Shown here piece after piece: positions 1-11,285 of a stretch of 64,000 nt of DNA; the first letter of the stretch is position 1; each line of letters opens with the position of its first letter. The position numbers were made by a program, and so were the translations under genes. Under the pieces are notes generated by a model. It was given only the letters and a program-made list of their open reading frames with translations. It did not search any database and was not told the origin of the DNA. Source of the DNA: Phoronis australis (taxonomy: Eukaryota; Phoronida; Phoronidae); contig NMRA01000097.1 of the NCBI GenBank assembly GCA_002633005.1, forward strand, positions 713,230 to 777,229, given 5' to 3'.

Positions 1-210
1 CTTCTTCAAAAGGCAATAATTAAATTACTGTTGGTCTTCGGCATTTGAAATCAACCTAATTCGTTTTCACCATTTCTGAATCGAAATATGGTTACGGGTA
101 AATTAAAACTGAGTGTATTTCATGATGTTTTAATAACCTCAGGTATTCAACCAAATATCTACAAAGCAATAGATTATAAGTGAGCGAAATTTAGATTATT
201 TCATGGAGAA
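1..210. other. no gene seen
   Basis: AT-rich sequence without a convincing reading frame, splice-bounded exon or repeat that I recognise. Confidence 0.5.
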
Positions 211-333
211 GTCGTTATCCCCCGTAATCTAGACCCCGAGTGGATTTTAGAGAATTATCGACCGAGGGGTCAAAGACCCTGGGGCGATAATTCTACAATA
301 TCCACGAGGGCTCTAGATAAGGGGGATAACGAC
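211..333. repeat. short foldback (palindromic) element
   Basis: The first about 60 bases are mirrored as reverse complement by the last about 60. The outer arms begin GTCGTTATCCCCC and end GGGGGATAACGAC, and the inner arms share AGAATTATCG / CGATAATTCT around a loop near GGGGTCAAAGACCC. Pairing has a few mismatches. This is the structure of a foldback MITE or a hairpin-forming element. No coding capacity and no clear target duplication were seen. Confidence 0.7.
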
Positions 334-904
334 TGCGAACACGTAATAATCTATTTATACCACATACTGAACGAGAAACATTTCAATGAATCGATCTACC
401 TTTCTCGACTCGCCTCGTCTTTGTAACTACTTTCTATATATGTCAGAGGTACGGGGTCGGAGGTCGTGACTTTTAATAGAAAACGCCGAGTTATTCTTGT
501 TAAATTCATGTTTTTACTCAAAACCAATTGGAAATTAAACAAAATAGAAATAAATTGAATGCATAGCATTAGTTTTAAGCAACGAGTCGAACTTACTACA
601 CATCTTATTATCCTAAGCTTCCACCGTGAAAATATGGTCTGCCGAAGTAGGTTACCAGTGGTTATTGAGTATATTGTCCAAGTCAATGAATCTCGACCAC
701 ATGTTACCGACATTCAAACTGGAGATCGATGATGTACAAGTGAGAGAAAATAACAGATAGATTTTACTGAATTAAAGATGTCGTTTTTATTGAAATTGTA
801 CGTCTTATTTTTCATAACGTATAAATTTCTGAACAAAATATCTTTTGTTGAACATTTGATTATTGCGCGTCCTCATTTATGTATCCTATTTTTCGATGAC
901 GTCA
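334..904. other. no gene seen
   Basis: A minus-strand open frame over 396-713 has no start-codon context, splice bounds or family resemblance that I can support. Nothing else is recognised here. Confidence 0.5.
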
Positions 905-990
905 GCTGCTGAGTGGCGCAGCGGTTAAGTGGACGACTTGAAAGACTTGTGAAGCGGGTTCGAAACCGGCATCGGTTTCCCGCCAAAATG
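905..990 (+). mobile_element. tRNA-derived SINE head
   Basis: It contains a Pol III-type A box (TGGCGCAGCGG at 914-924) and a B box (GGTTCGAAACC at 957-967) with tRNA-like spacing. It cannot fold as a full functional tRNA, so a tRNA-derived SINE head is the likely identity. The tail beyond about 1000 is not recognisable. Confidence 0.55.
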
Positions 991-3900
991 TAATTCACCG
1001 CGCGTTGAATAACAATGGGTTATTTAACGGTTGTATTGGCCATGTCAAGCTGATAATGTGGTATAACTATAATTAATTAATAACCTATGAAATGTAACAA
1101 ATTAATCACGAATTACTGAATCAATTCCACGAGTTAATTGATGCAATTAATGATGAGCCGGTAATGAACCCATTAAATAATCCTGAAGATGTTACGAACA
1201 AGTGATTTCACAATATCGATGTAAATTCACATCATGGTTTTGAAAAGAAAGACATCGTCATACCGACAAATGCACGAATTCGGAAATTGTCAACAATTGA
1301 TGAACCCGTAGAATGTGACAGATAAAATGACGTGGTAAAGGTCGATGAAAATCCAGGCACGCGCTTTTAAAACGTCGCACCCACTGCTATTTTCGTCAAC
1401 CTGAAAGCGGTAATCCTATACTACAAAATACGAAGTTCGAAGTAACGAGCAGTAGTGTAGTGAGCTAGTCGCACCGTGACAACTCGCGCTGTGACGCTAT
1501 AGACGCACGTATACAGACGTTTGAACATAGTTCAAAACGCTAAATGGTCGGCCATGTCGACGCACTGGTACACAATGGGCGGCAACTCTTTTCGTTACAC
1601 AACTTGGCCTGAAAAGGACAGCATATACAAATCGAGTTGATGGAGCATCCTGCGTTCACTATTCTACAGTGAAGCTAAACTCTACATGTATGTTCATAGT
1701 ACTGGTATGCATATTCTGTCGACTTCTGTGTGAACCGAAATACCCTAGCGATGAAAGGGCTGTTACGGAACTGCGCGTAAAACTAACACTTTGACATTCT
1801 GTTGAAAACATCCAGAACCTAATTGTTGAAATTCTAATTATAATGAAACTACCGTGCGATTCAGTTGAAAACGTGTGTAGCGCTGAGAAACGGAGTTTTT
1901 AGCGCATTTCATGGCCAAGTATGCATGCTATATCGAACACTTCGTTTCCCGGTTCAAAGCATGACAGATATCACAGTTAAAGGAGAATGCCACACGATTC
2001 AATTAGCGTTTTTTGCCGTCTTAATCGGTCTATATCCACATCGCCTCGCATACGGTCGACCTTACCTTGCCAAGAGGTGTCGCGTTAACCTGTGAGGAAG
2101 GTGAGAAACGACGCTAGCGACGTCAGTGGTTCATATGCAGAGTGAATGCCGCTATTGCAGTGCATCGTTCCCGCTTGTCCGGACTAAACAGCTGCGAGGA
2201 AAGCGGCTATATCGTTTTTTTTTTCTTCCTTGAGAGTCCGAAATGCTTAGGAAGTGGCTCATGGTAGTGAAGAATGAAATTTACGATGTACATGTAAATA
2301 GCAAGTATGAGGCCGTGAAACATCTCCGTGTCTGTGGCCTGCAGACGTCGCCAGTGCCTGACAAATGCCTGCTTACCAAATAACTCCATACGTTCCGTTG
2401 TCTGAGCTTGTTCACGGCGCCTCTCTAGTATTTCTTCATCACTATATTCCTGTTTGAATTGACAGTCTGTAAAACTTAACGATCCACCTTCGAAGTCGGG
2501 ACTGATGAGCTCTAGATCGTCCTAAGTCGGGATTGCGAGTTGCCATGTTGGCGTTATATGTACTGAGCGTTCTGTTTCAAATTGAATTATTCTCACCCTA
2601 ACCAATACTTAAATAAAATTGAAACAAAATCTGTCCCATTAGATACAATTTGTAATGCCTTTGGACTGTTCGTGAGTGCAAATGATTTGAGAAGCCAGCA
2701 ATGAATAAATCACTGCGTTACCGGCTTTAGGTGAAATGAAACTAATTGACGGGACACCTAGGCCATGTGACCTCATGGTAATTTAGTGTTTGCTGGCAGA
2801 AACTCTTGTGATTTCCATCCCACGGCCAGGTGCTAAGGGAATCTTTATTTACATTTATATTACTCAAATAATGATTGTCAATGTACAACTTCTGCCCTGA
2901 CGGTGCTGTGGCCAAAGCGGAGCCTGAATTCGCGGCCCCCCGACGAGTAAGTAGATTTGCAGTTTCGTGGCTAATTCACCAACATACTGAATCAGGTGCG
3001 CATTACTTTGGCTAACTAGACTGGAAGTTTAGTTTCCACTGAACTTTGGCTGGTCTATATTCGTGAAGTCTGATCAGTTTCCGAGCCACTGGCGTTGATC
3101 GGATAACGAGTCAATTCGGCCGACCGCGACGGGCCTGATCGGGCTCCGAGCCACTAGCCAGGATAACAAGCGTTTTCTGTGTTTAGAACTCAAAAAAGTC
3201 TAAACAACACAGATCTAGGTTCTCCTGTCTGTATCTCACGGAAAGTACTTCAAAATTATCTCCGAACAGACCCCAAACTCCTGCTACGGACCTTATTGCC
3301 CTGCCGAACTTTGTAGGCTACGGTGTTTCCAAATACCAATAAATCCGTAAGAGCGAAATCAAACAACACGTTTTTGTAAGAACTAGGTGTATTTTTAAGG
3401 GTTTTACATCGAAGTTTGATGATTTGTTGGTGTTAAACGATGACTTCAAGCGATAAGCTGACACCAGTAACCCGTGTTGTGAACTGCTAAACAGACCGCG
3501 TGTGAAACCGATGACGCCACTGGATAATTTGAACACCTCCGTCTGCCGTCAGGTGTCAGGGAACGCAACCGTACGTGTCGTTTATGGAGTAGAACTACTC
3601 GATCTAAATTGATACAAATTAGGTTGTTTTTGGGTGGCATGCTCCTTTAAAATGGTTTAGGGAAATATAATATAAATGTTTTTGTACACTTAGCATTATG
3701 AAAAATGCTCTGAAACACTTTTGAACACGCTTGATTAAGTTCTTTGATGTCGCGTGAAATTGGTCCATTGGAGTCATTATCAATAATTACATATGGGGTT
3801 TCCCCAAAATGACAATTGCCATCGAGTATCAAACAAAATACGAGGATTTAAGAGAAACATGGCAGAGTTAAAGTAAGTACATTTTTGCTTATTTACAAAT

Positions 3901-5009
3901 TGAACCTTACACTACCGTGCTTTTTTCATGCCATTAACTCGGTATAAACACAACCAAACAAATGACGTCATATGGAGCTCACAAGGCATTGTTTAACTTG
4001 CGACGTCATCAATGGGACGTTGCCATTGTTTTCTTTTGTTGCGTTTTTGTTGGATATTACAATATAGGTCGCATTTACATGTACAGCTGTACATGTATAC
4101 CGTACCTTGGGCGATCATCAGCCGGTTACCGACAAATGTTTTTCATTATCTTTATTACAACAAGTGAACAATGGATGCACGTGTTTCCCGTCGCTATGAG
4201 ACCAGCTAGCGTCTTAGTTTCTCATATTTCTATTTCATGTCCATCTCGCTGGTAAATTGTCTGTAACTTAACGGGTACCTTGTTTCCGAGGGCGCGAAAA
4301 GGTTTATATTTGGGACCTAGAATATACATTCCTTGGAGATTACCAACAGAAATTTACAGGAACATAGCAGGCATGTTCTCGTTCAAGGAAAAGTAGCAAT
4401 ATTTTTGTCAGTACGCGCAAACTCAAAATAAGCACTTCTCAGTACGCAAACACCTTCCACGTACCAATTAAATCACCATCATCAATTAGCATCCCTGGTT
4501 ATAAAAGTCTGTCTTTAATGTCAATTTTGCTTCTGTGATTCGCTTTAGACAATTAAAAAAATCGCCCCTGGTGCTGCACCATTTTTTTTGTTGTTCAATT
4601 ATTTGTATAGATCGTTTTTGCATGTTGATATTTCCTTGATATGGCGGGCGGGGTTCTCGTTAATTACGATATAAACAGTACTAAATTGAGAGAAATGTCG
4701 TTGAAAGTTGACAAAAACGACTGTCTATCCGTCAATTGTTTGAGGTACCATGACGCCTAAAGCTAATCTCCGTCCACGTATCACGACTTGCGAACAATCT
4801 GAATCTGACTTCGTTTTAAACCCCATGAGGTTTGGTTTGTGTAAGTACCCCATTCACATGTCTTGACGTTCTCCCGTGAGATCTCACCGTCTCTTCGCTG
4901 CAGGGTCGTATGAGGCACTATTTCCACTGAAAACACTCTTTTGGTGCACGTGTAGGCCTACATTATTACAAAACGTGGGTTTATTGGTTCGGATGGTGTT
5001 ATCTGGCGG
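991..5009. other. intergenic, no gene seen
   Basis: Only short open frames that look like chance. CpG-rich patches near 1440-1600 and 3120-3170 do not contain an exon that I can bound by splice sites. No RNA gene or known transposon recognised. Confidence 0.45.
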
Positions 5010-5104
5010 GAGAGAGGGGGAGCCGTGGAGATGGGAGAGGGAATGGGGGAGGAAGAGGAAGAATAGAGAAAAGGAGGGAGGGAAAGAGAGAGTGATAAAT
5101 GTGT

Positions 5105-5137
<33 letters not shown>

Positions 5138-5138
5138 N
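5010..5138. repeat. purine-rich (GGGA/GA)n then (GT)n microsatellite
   Basis: A GA/GGGA-rich tract runs from about 5010 to 5094 and is followed by an uninterrupted GT dinucleotide tract ending at a single N (5138). The open frame across it is an artefact of low complexity. The single N marks an unresolved repeat length. Confidence 0.9.
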
Positions 5139-5312
5139 CCTTAAGAAATTTACTCAAAATTCGTTTCTCCAACTCTCTCTAAATAACTCCCGTGTCCCAA
5201 ATATTCCACGTCGTATTATTCTAATCCACCTCAGAGTCGGTCCGTATCTAAACGGTCACAAGTTCCAACACAATTTTACAATCTCTGCACTATCCACGTT
5301 GTCCAATAACCT

Positions 5313-5358
5313 GCACGTAGAGCACTAGGTCCTGTGTTCGAGTCCCGATCGGGGACAA
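5313..5358 (+). mobile_element. tRNA-like SINE fragment
   Basis: A GTAGAGCACTAGG segment is followed by a B-box-like TGTTCGAGTCC (5335-5345) and a GATCGGGGAC stretch, resembling the T-arm half of a tRNA. The A-box half is degraded. It is probably a relic of a tRNA-derived SINE. Confidence 0.4.
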
Positions 5359-6818
5359 AAATCTTTACGAACTTATGTTCATTAGTGGCCTATAGGTGGT
5401 GTGCAGAACAGACTTAAAATGTTTGTGAACCTGCACCACTGTTCACTACTTTTCCATACCAGCCAGTAAAAGAGCAAACCAATCATGAATAATCACCGCA
5501 CTATTTTCAACGTTCGTTCCACTTTACTAAATAACACACCCATTGTCCTATTCCGCCTGTGCGGTTCGTCTTTAATGAACACTTTTTCCCATCAGGTCCT
5601 TGTTTAAATTGTTATAAATTTCCGGTGAGATAAAAATCGGCAACACTATCTTTCTGCGTCTGCCAATTGTTGTTTGATTGACCTGTTCCGGAACATACTG
5701 TACTCGCGAAATACTCGCCCTTCACTTATGAAGTTTTGCCTTTTGTCACGAGAAACTAGGTCTTATATTTGAAATTTCCACACAAAGGTAGCTCAAAATT
5801 TCTGGACCCAAGTTTTTCAAACAAGGCAACTAAAAAACTCAAATTAAAACAACTTTGCATGTTATAGATCGGCACGAATCATGATCTTTGTTCCCGGTAT
5901 AAAATATCTCCAAAGCTGCTTGCCCTCGCATTCTCTAACAATATCCACGAGTCATATTTTTCCGGGCATCTCGGTAACATTAGTTCTCGGTAATTGTTAG
6001 AAAATGAGGACACAAGAATTCGTGTATTTTTTACACTGATCAAAGATCACAATTAGTTCCCATGTAAGTATAAAATACAAAAGTCGGTTTAATCTAAGGT
6101 GAAGCCGTACGCGTCTTATAAGCCAAACTCGGGCCCATCAACTTTAACGTGACCGTATGACGTCATCATCACTAGGCGTGACAAACTTCCGTTTGAGGCG
6201 GATATCGAAAAAGTCTGGGTATTTATTTTTTATGTTTCTGCTTTTTGTAACTATGGGATAAACAGGCAGGCCTTTAAAATGGCAGAAAGATAAAGATGAC
6301 AGTTCACAAAATTGAAGGGATGGTCAATACGTACCATTGTAAATATGAAACTGGTTTTCTAACCTTCAATCGAGTACACCGAGTTTCCAGCCATGAGAAT
6401 TCAAACTCCGTTGTCAATTTGCACAAGAATAACTTCCAGTGAAATTGTCGGTATTCCGATTCCCACTATACGTTTCTGAAGTTTAGCATGCGTGTTTAAG
6501 GAGGCATTTATTTAAAGTTGGTTTTCGTGAGATATCTTGATTTCCTCGAGCGTGAGACGACACGTCAATTGGAAATATTGATGCGTGGATTTTTTTGCCA
6601 AAGACAAATATAGCGATCGGAAAACCTTGCTACGCAACTAATTATACATTAGAGCGAGTGTGAACTAACAGTTCGTATTCCTTTCTTGGCAGGTCGTTGC
6701 CATCCCTCATTCATGCTATACGATGTATAATAAATGATATTATTATTTTTTTTTTTATTCATGCTATACATTTATATATTCTCGCTAATGAAATGCTGAT
6801 TTCGTTTCTTTCAAGGAA
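5359..6818. other. intergenic, no gene seen
   Basis: AT-rich, no exon-like frame longer than chance and no repeat that I could pair with another part of the window. Confidence 0.45.
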
Positions 6819-6985
6819 CATTATAGGTTTAGAGCCGAAAACCTCGTTTTAGGATAGACTTTTTAATTTCATTAGCGTTGGTCAGAACTATAAAACAACA
6901 GAGTCCGTTATGTTTTTGTGATTTCGTTACAAATCGTCAATTCTCACCAGTGTCTGTCATCATTCACTGAAAGCACCAGCGCAGT
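6819..6985 (+). mobile_element. partial copy of the TTAAAGGGAC-TIR element
   Basis: It shares long diverged blocks with the element at 10750-11086, for example GGTCAGAACTATAAAAC and TTTTGTGATTT followed by a CGTCAATT-type segment. Both terminal repeats and the tRNA-like end are missing or degraded here. Confidence 0.5.
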
Positions 6986-7079
6986 GACTTACGTTATTGA
7001 GGACACTAGAAAAATATCCAGTTTTGCCCATCTTCCAGCATCGTATCAAATTCTCAGAAATGGCTAATGGCATCCACAT

Positions 7080-7560
7080 GAATCTTTCGGATAACATGTG
7101 TTTTACACTTTTCTGTAAAAGGCATTTTTTTTAAATGTTTCACTTTTGCACGAGGGGCTATCACACACTTGAACTTAATATATGATTTCCATGATTTTCA
7201 TAGTTGCATAAAACGAAAACGAAACTATAATTTAGAAAAGTGAAACACTGTTTTTGAGATTGAAATTGATATCATACGAAATTCTGTCATGTTTTTGTTG
7301 CTGTTACTTTCCCCTGAATGTACCTTTCATTTTTACTAAATGTTCCAAAAAGCATAGTCACGTGGTCTAGTTAGTGCTATATTGGTATATAAAGTCACAA
7401 ACCAATACTACAGAAATTGCATTTTCAGAAAATATGTACTTTTGTTGAGTTAAACTCTATAGTTTTGTAGATATTTGTTTAGAAAAACAGACTTGTCGAT
7501 AAAATGTTACATAACCTTAACTACTGAACATATACATGTACAGTAATTACATGTGCAGAC
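7080..7560. repeat. old dispersed repeat, family R, copy 1
   Basis: Diverged similarity to 17160-17566 and 23862-24175. Shared landmarks include a AAATGTTTCAC segment, a GGGGCTATCA segment, AAAACGAAACG/T and a run ending in ATAGTTTT(A/G)TAGATATT. This copy is uninterrupted and serves as the empty-site reference for the insertions in the other two. The class of repeat is unknown. Confidence 0.5.
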
Positions 7561-7844
7561 TGTACATGTACATTTGCATACCTCAACGTTATGTAGGACT
7601 CAGCAAAGATATAGCATTTCTGAAAGTAGAAATTCCGCAGGATTTGATTTATAAATTTGTTCCAGTCTGCTGTTATCTAGGCCAAATGTCCAAGTCTTTT
7701 TAGCAAAATTTATAGTAAAAAAGGAAGGTTCATTCCCGCTTGAGAGCATGATGAACGAATTTTAGAAGTACATGTAGGATATCCGGAGTTCTCATGAGAG
7801 ATTCGAATTTAGATGTCGTGGGAGAATGACAAAAACGATCACCT

Positions 7845-8330
7845 TTAAAAGTATTTAACCCGAAGGTCTTGGTACGCACTGCAAACTACATGTAACACAA
7901 GGTAGTATTCCTCCTCTCCACATCCCGAATTACATAGTAACTCACACAACCTATTTTCAAAGGTAATATTTGTGTGGCGACCTCGTTTCACTAGCGACGA
8001 ACGATTGGAACATCGCAATCGAGTCAGAGACTGGATAAAAACACGTGGGATACTAACTATTTCTAGATAATTTTCAAGACCATACATTGTTTTATACCTC
8101 ACATAGTAATGCAGTTCTGCGTTACATTCGATATCCGATTGCCAGCCTTGCAAATAACAGTCGTGGACACGTTGAGAAAAAACTGTCAAGAAATACGCTT
8201 GGTTTGCCACACCCTGATTAATCCATACATGGACATCTGAAAAACCATACACAGGCAGAAGTTTCCTAACAAAACTTGTCCAATTATAGGAAGATCTTCC
8301 GATCAGGTTTGACTGAAAAAAGCATATCAT
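7845..8330 (-). pseudogene. non-LTR retrotransposon (LINE) ORF2 C-terminal fragment
   Basis: A 161-codon minus-strand frame matches the pattern of the C-terminal tail of LINE reverse-transcriptase polyproteins of marine invertebrates. It has NW near its start, then VWINQG, a TRLRCSNR segment, GRHTNI, and a terminal cysteine cluster (residues about 127-155, C-x3-C ... H-x3-C) ending DLRVKYF. The reverse-transcriptase and endonuclease domains are absent upstream (higher coordinates), so this is a 5'-truncated copy, as is usual for LINEs. The frame is still open, so insertion may be fairly recent. Identity rests on remembered family patterns and not on a search. Confidence 0.7.
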
Positions 8331-9745
8331 ATGCAGCCTTTACCCCGTCACGATCAGCACTATTTTGAACCAGTATTTTATACAGGATACAAAATATTTA
8401 GTAAACAATGGGAATCGACCACATTCTCCCGTAAATGCAAAGTTTCAACAACTACCTACTCCTAAAATGCGTTTAAAAAACTTGATATGTACATTTCCCA
8501 TATCTTAGCGCCGTAACACAGAGAGGGGTAAACCATTTTGTACCAACAGTCAAACCCTTTATTAATGTACTTAATTTGTAATACCAAGAAAGCCATTCAA
8601 TAATTCCATTTGTTTTTATTGCCATTGTTATTTACCGTCAAATTATAGCAGTTAATGGCTGGATTTAGACTTGCATATCAGTTGATTTGCATGGACGATT
8701 AAACTCTCAGACAAGGAACAGGAAATCAAAGACGACGAACTTGCATTCGTTTCCAAAACAAGCGATTCCTTTCCACGTTCAATTTCCTCGACACAATTTT
8801 GCTACGTTTAGAGCAAACAAGCTAATCAATAAAATCACACGCTGATCAAATTTACACCCGTCGAATTTTCGGATAGAACATAGCGCGTTTCTAGATTGAT
8901 TTTGAGCATAATGACAAATTAAATATACAGCAGAACCCAAACTGAAGTTTTATGACGTATGGGTAGTCCAATTCGACAATTCTCGCCTCTGGCTGTTAGC
9001 CATTCGCTGGAATCGATAGTGGTGGCTTTATCAGTAATACTCTGATTAGTCTGCAAACATTTTCATTGAAAAAGGCAACAGGCCCACAATTCACAATAGT
9101 ATATAAAACTTAAGACTCGCGTACAGGTTTTAAATATTTACTTCTGATCACCATCGCCTGTTGTATATCCATTGGAAAGTTGTTTTTATAGTGTTTACTG
9201 CCCTCGAGTTTAAATGGACATGACATCGTTATTTCTTACGTGGCAACGTGGTATGAGCCTGTTTCTTAATCTACCAGGGCCGTCTTTCATGAAAAGTGAC
9301 TGATTATTTAAGGCAGTCTTACGCACCCAATTCGCGATTGTCAAATAAAGGTTTATTCCTGTATTTATTAGTACATAGGCGGATTTAAGGGGGCAGGGCT
9401 GCCGCAAAAAAAAAACAGCAAGAGCGTAGGGAAATGCTGAGTTTATCAATTAACCCCGGTAATTAACATTATACTGCGGAAACCAGATTTAAATGTGTGC
9501 AGTTTTAGTGTGTTGGGGGTGGGGGGGGGGTGTAGATCCAATTTCAAGTGTCAAATTCGGCACACGGCTCAATTGTAACGAACCTATGGCTAAGTATAGG
9601 CTCCCCCGCGATATCCCAGGCGATTGGCAGTGGCGCTGCGCACTACGACTCCGTTTCCGTTGTCTGCTTCACTGTGCAATGAAGAAAATTACGTCATTTT
9701 TTAAAGAAAATAGAATCTGAGTGACGATGAAAAAACAAAAGCTGC
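8331..9745. other. intergenic, no gene seen
   Basis: Contains a poly-G run at about 9518-9530 and a poly-A run at about 9405. No gene supported; the sequence ends at an assembly gap. Confidence 0.45.
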
Positions 9746-10134
9746 NNNNNNNNNNNNNNNNNNNNNNNNNNNNNNNNNNNNNNNNNNNNNNNNNNNNNNN
9801 NNNNNNNNNNNNNNNNNNNNNNNNNNNNNNNNNNNNNNNNNNNNNNNNNNNNNNNNNNNNNNNNNNNNNNNNNNNNNNNNNNNNNNNNNNNNNNNNNNNN
9901 NNNNNNNNNNNNNNNNNNNNNNNNNNNNNNNNNNNNNNNNNNNNNNNNNNNNNNNNNNNNNNNNNNNNNNNNNNNNNNNNNNNNNNNNNNNNNNNNNNNN
10001 NNNNNNNNNNNNNNNNNNNNNNNNNNNNNNNNNNNNNNNNNNNNNNNNNNNNNNNNNNNNNNNNNNNNNNNNNNNNNNNNNNNNNNNNNNNNNNNNNNNN
10101 NNNNNNNNNNNNNNNNNNNNNNNNNNNNNNNNNN
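9746..10134. other. assembly gap
   Basis: 389 consecutive N. Frames reported across it have no meaning. Confidence 1.
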
Positions 10135-10137
10135 TGA

Positions 10138-10165
10138 GAGGGGTAGGGGGAGGGGGAGGGGGAGT
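10138..10165 (+). repeat. (AGGGGG)n low-complexity tract at gap edge
   Basis: Three to four AGGGGG-type units directly beside the N gap. This probably explains the assembly break. It is G-rich and could form a quadruplex, but it is too short to call telomeric. Confidence 0.7.
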
Positions 10166-10749
10166 TATTCACAAAATCTTACTGCTCTAACGGTCATAAT
10201 GGGTTGACTTGTATGCTGACACAAGTGCTGCCGCTGTAGGCTGATCATAACAATCTTATGGTGCTTGATTTCAACACGTTTTTTTAATAACAAAGGTTAC
10301 TGAGTGTATTGTTGACGGTTACTAAACAAAAAAGCAATTTGAGAGGGCTGACGTCACTTGAACGCGTATGACTTGTTTGCTTTATTGGGTCACTCAAACA
10401 AGATTTTTCTACTGGTGTGATTATATGGTGATATCGTATGACAAAACGGCTTAGACTATTGCAAAATAAAACAAAAATTAAGTAAGAAATCGATACGAAT
10501 CTATTGCATTCCAACGACTGACGATAGTCGTACTCTTTTTCCCCATATATAGGCCTATTGTATATAGAAATACATATGTCTAAAATAAATAATGTTATAT
10601 TCAAAGTTGCATTTGATTTTTAGCTAAAAGTGGGGAAATATGGATTAAATATGTGCATGCGGATACGTACTTGAGTGGGAATTGATCAAAAATGCAAAGG
10701 CAAAAATAACGCATAAAATATTGATTTTCAATTAACAGGGTTGTACGTT
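10166..10749. other. no gene seen
   Basis: AT-rich sequence; minus-strand open frames here look like chance. Confidence 0.45.
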
Positions 10750-11086
10750 TTAAAGGGACGTTTATCGCTTTTAGACCCGGAAAACGCATCTTGGGATCAT
10801 TGTCGGACGAATTAGACTTCTTACAGTTATTAGCTTTGACCAGAGCTATAAAACGAAACAAAAGCCGTTGTTTTGTGATTTTATTAGAAATCCTCAATTT
10901 TCGCCGTTGATCGTCAGACTTTTGTTAAATCCAGGCCGGTGTCGAGTATATAAATACCTTGCTATTTAACGTGTGATTTGGTTCACCGAAAGAGCCATCG
11001 ACTGCTTTTGCGGAGCTGGTGGGTTCGATTCCGCGCTACCGCCAATTTCTGCGAAATTACTTTTCTCGCCAACAGTGTCCCTTTAA
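10750..11086 (+). mobile_element. TIR element with embedded tRNA-like promoter, full copy
   Basis: Bounded by inverted TTAAAGGGAC (10750-10759) and GTCCCTTTAA (11077-11086). The right third holds a tRNA-like segment: a D-arm-like block near 10978-11003 (GGTTCACCGAAAGAGC) and a B box GGTTCGATTCC (11022-11032). A second copy is at 52765-53070 and a fragment at 6819-6985. The tRNA-like part near one end inside a TIR pair is unusual. It may be a SINE captured by a MITE, or a SINE family whose ends are mirrored. It lies about 200 bases upstream of the PAN-hemopexin start codon. Confidence 0.65.
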
Positions 11087-11285
11087 CAATGCAACAAGTT
11101 CTTCTGTGTAAACAAATTCCAGTTTTTAAAACCTACGATCTAACTGAATTGATTCTTTGTCTAGTCGCAAAGGCGTGAACAATTTTCATAATTGATCATC
11201 TTCCGTTTGCACGTTAGACGGATATTGCTGATCAAATAAAACTGAAATAAACGTTTCGCTTGTTATCAGTTTGCAAGCAGACGAC

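Noticed and set aside
905-990. Functional tRNA gene
   Set aside because: A and B boxes are present but the arms do not close into a full cloverleaf; a SINE head fits better.
4876-5328. 150-codon plus frame
   Set aside because: Runs through GA-rich and (GT)n low-complexity DNA and a single N.
9669-10172. Long open frames across the N run
   Set aside because: They consist almost entirely of undetermined bases.
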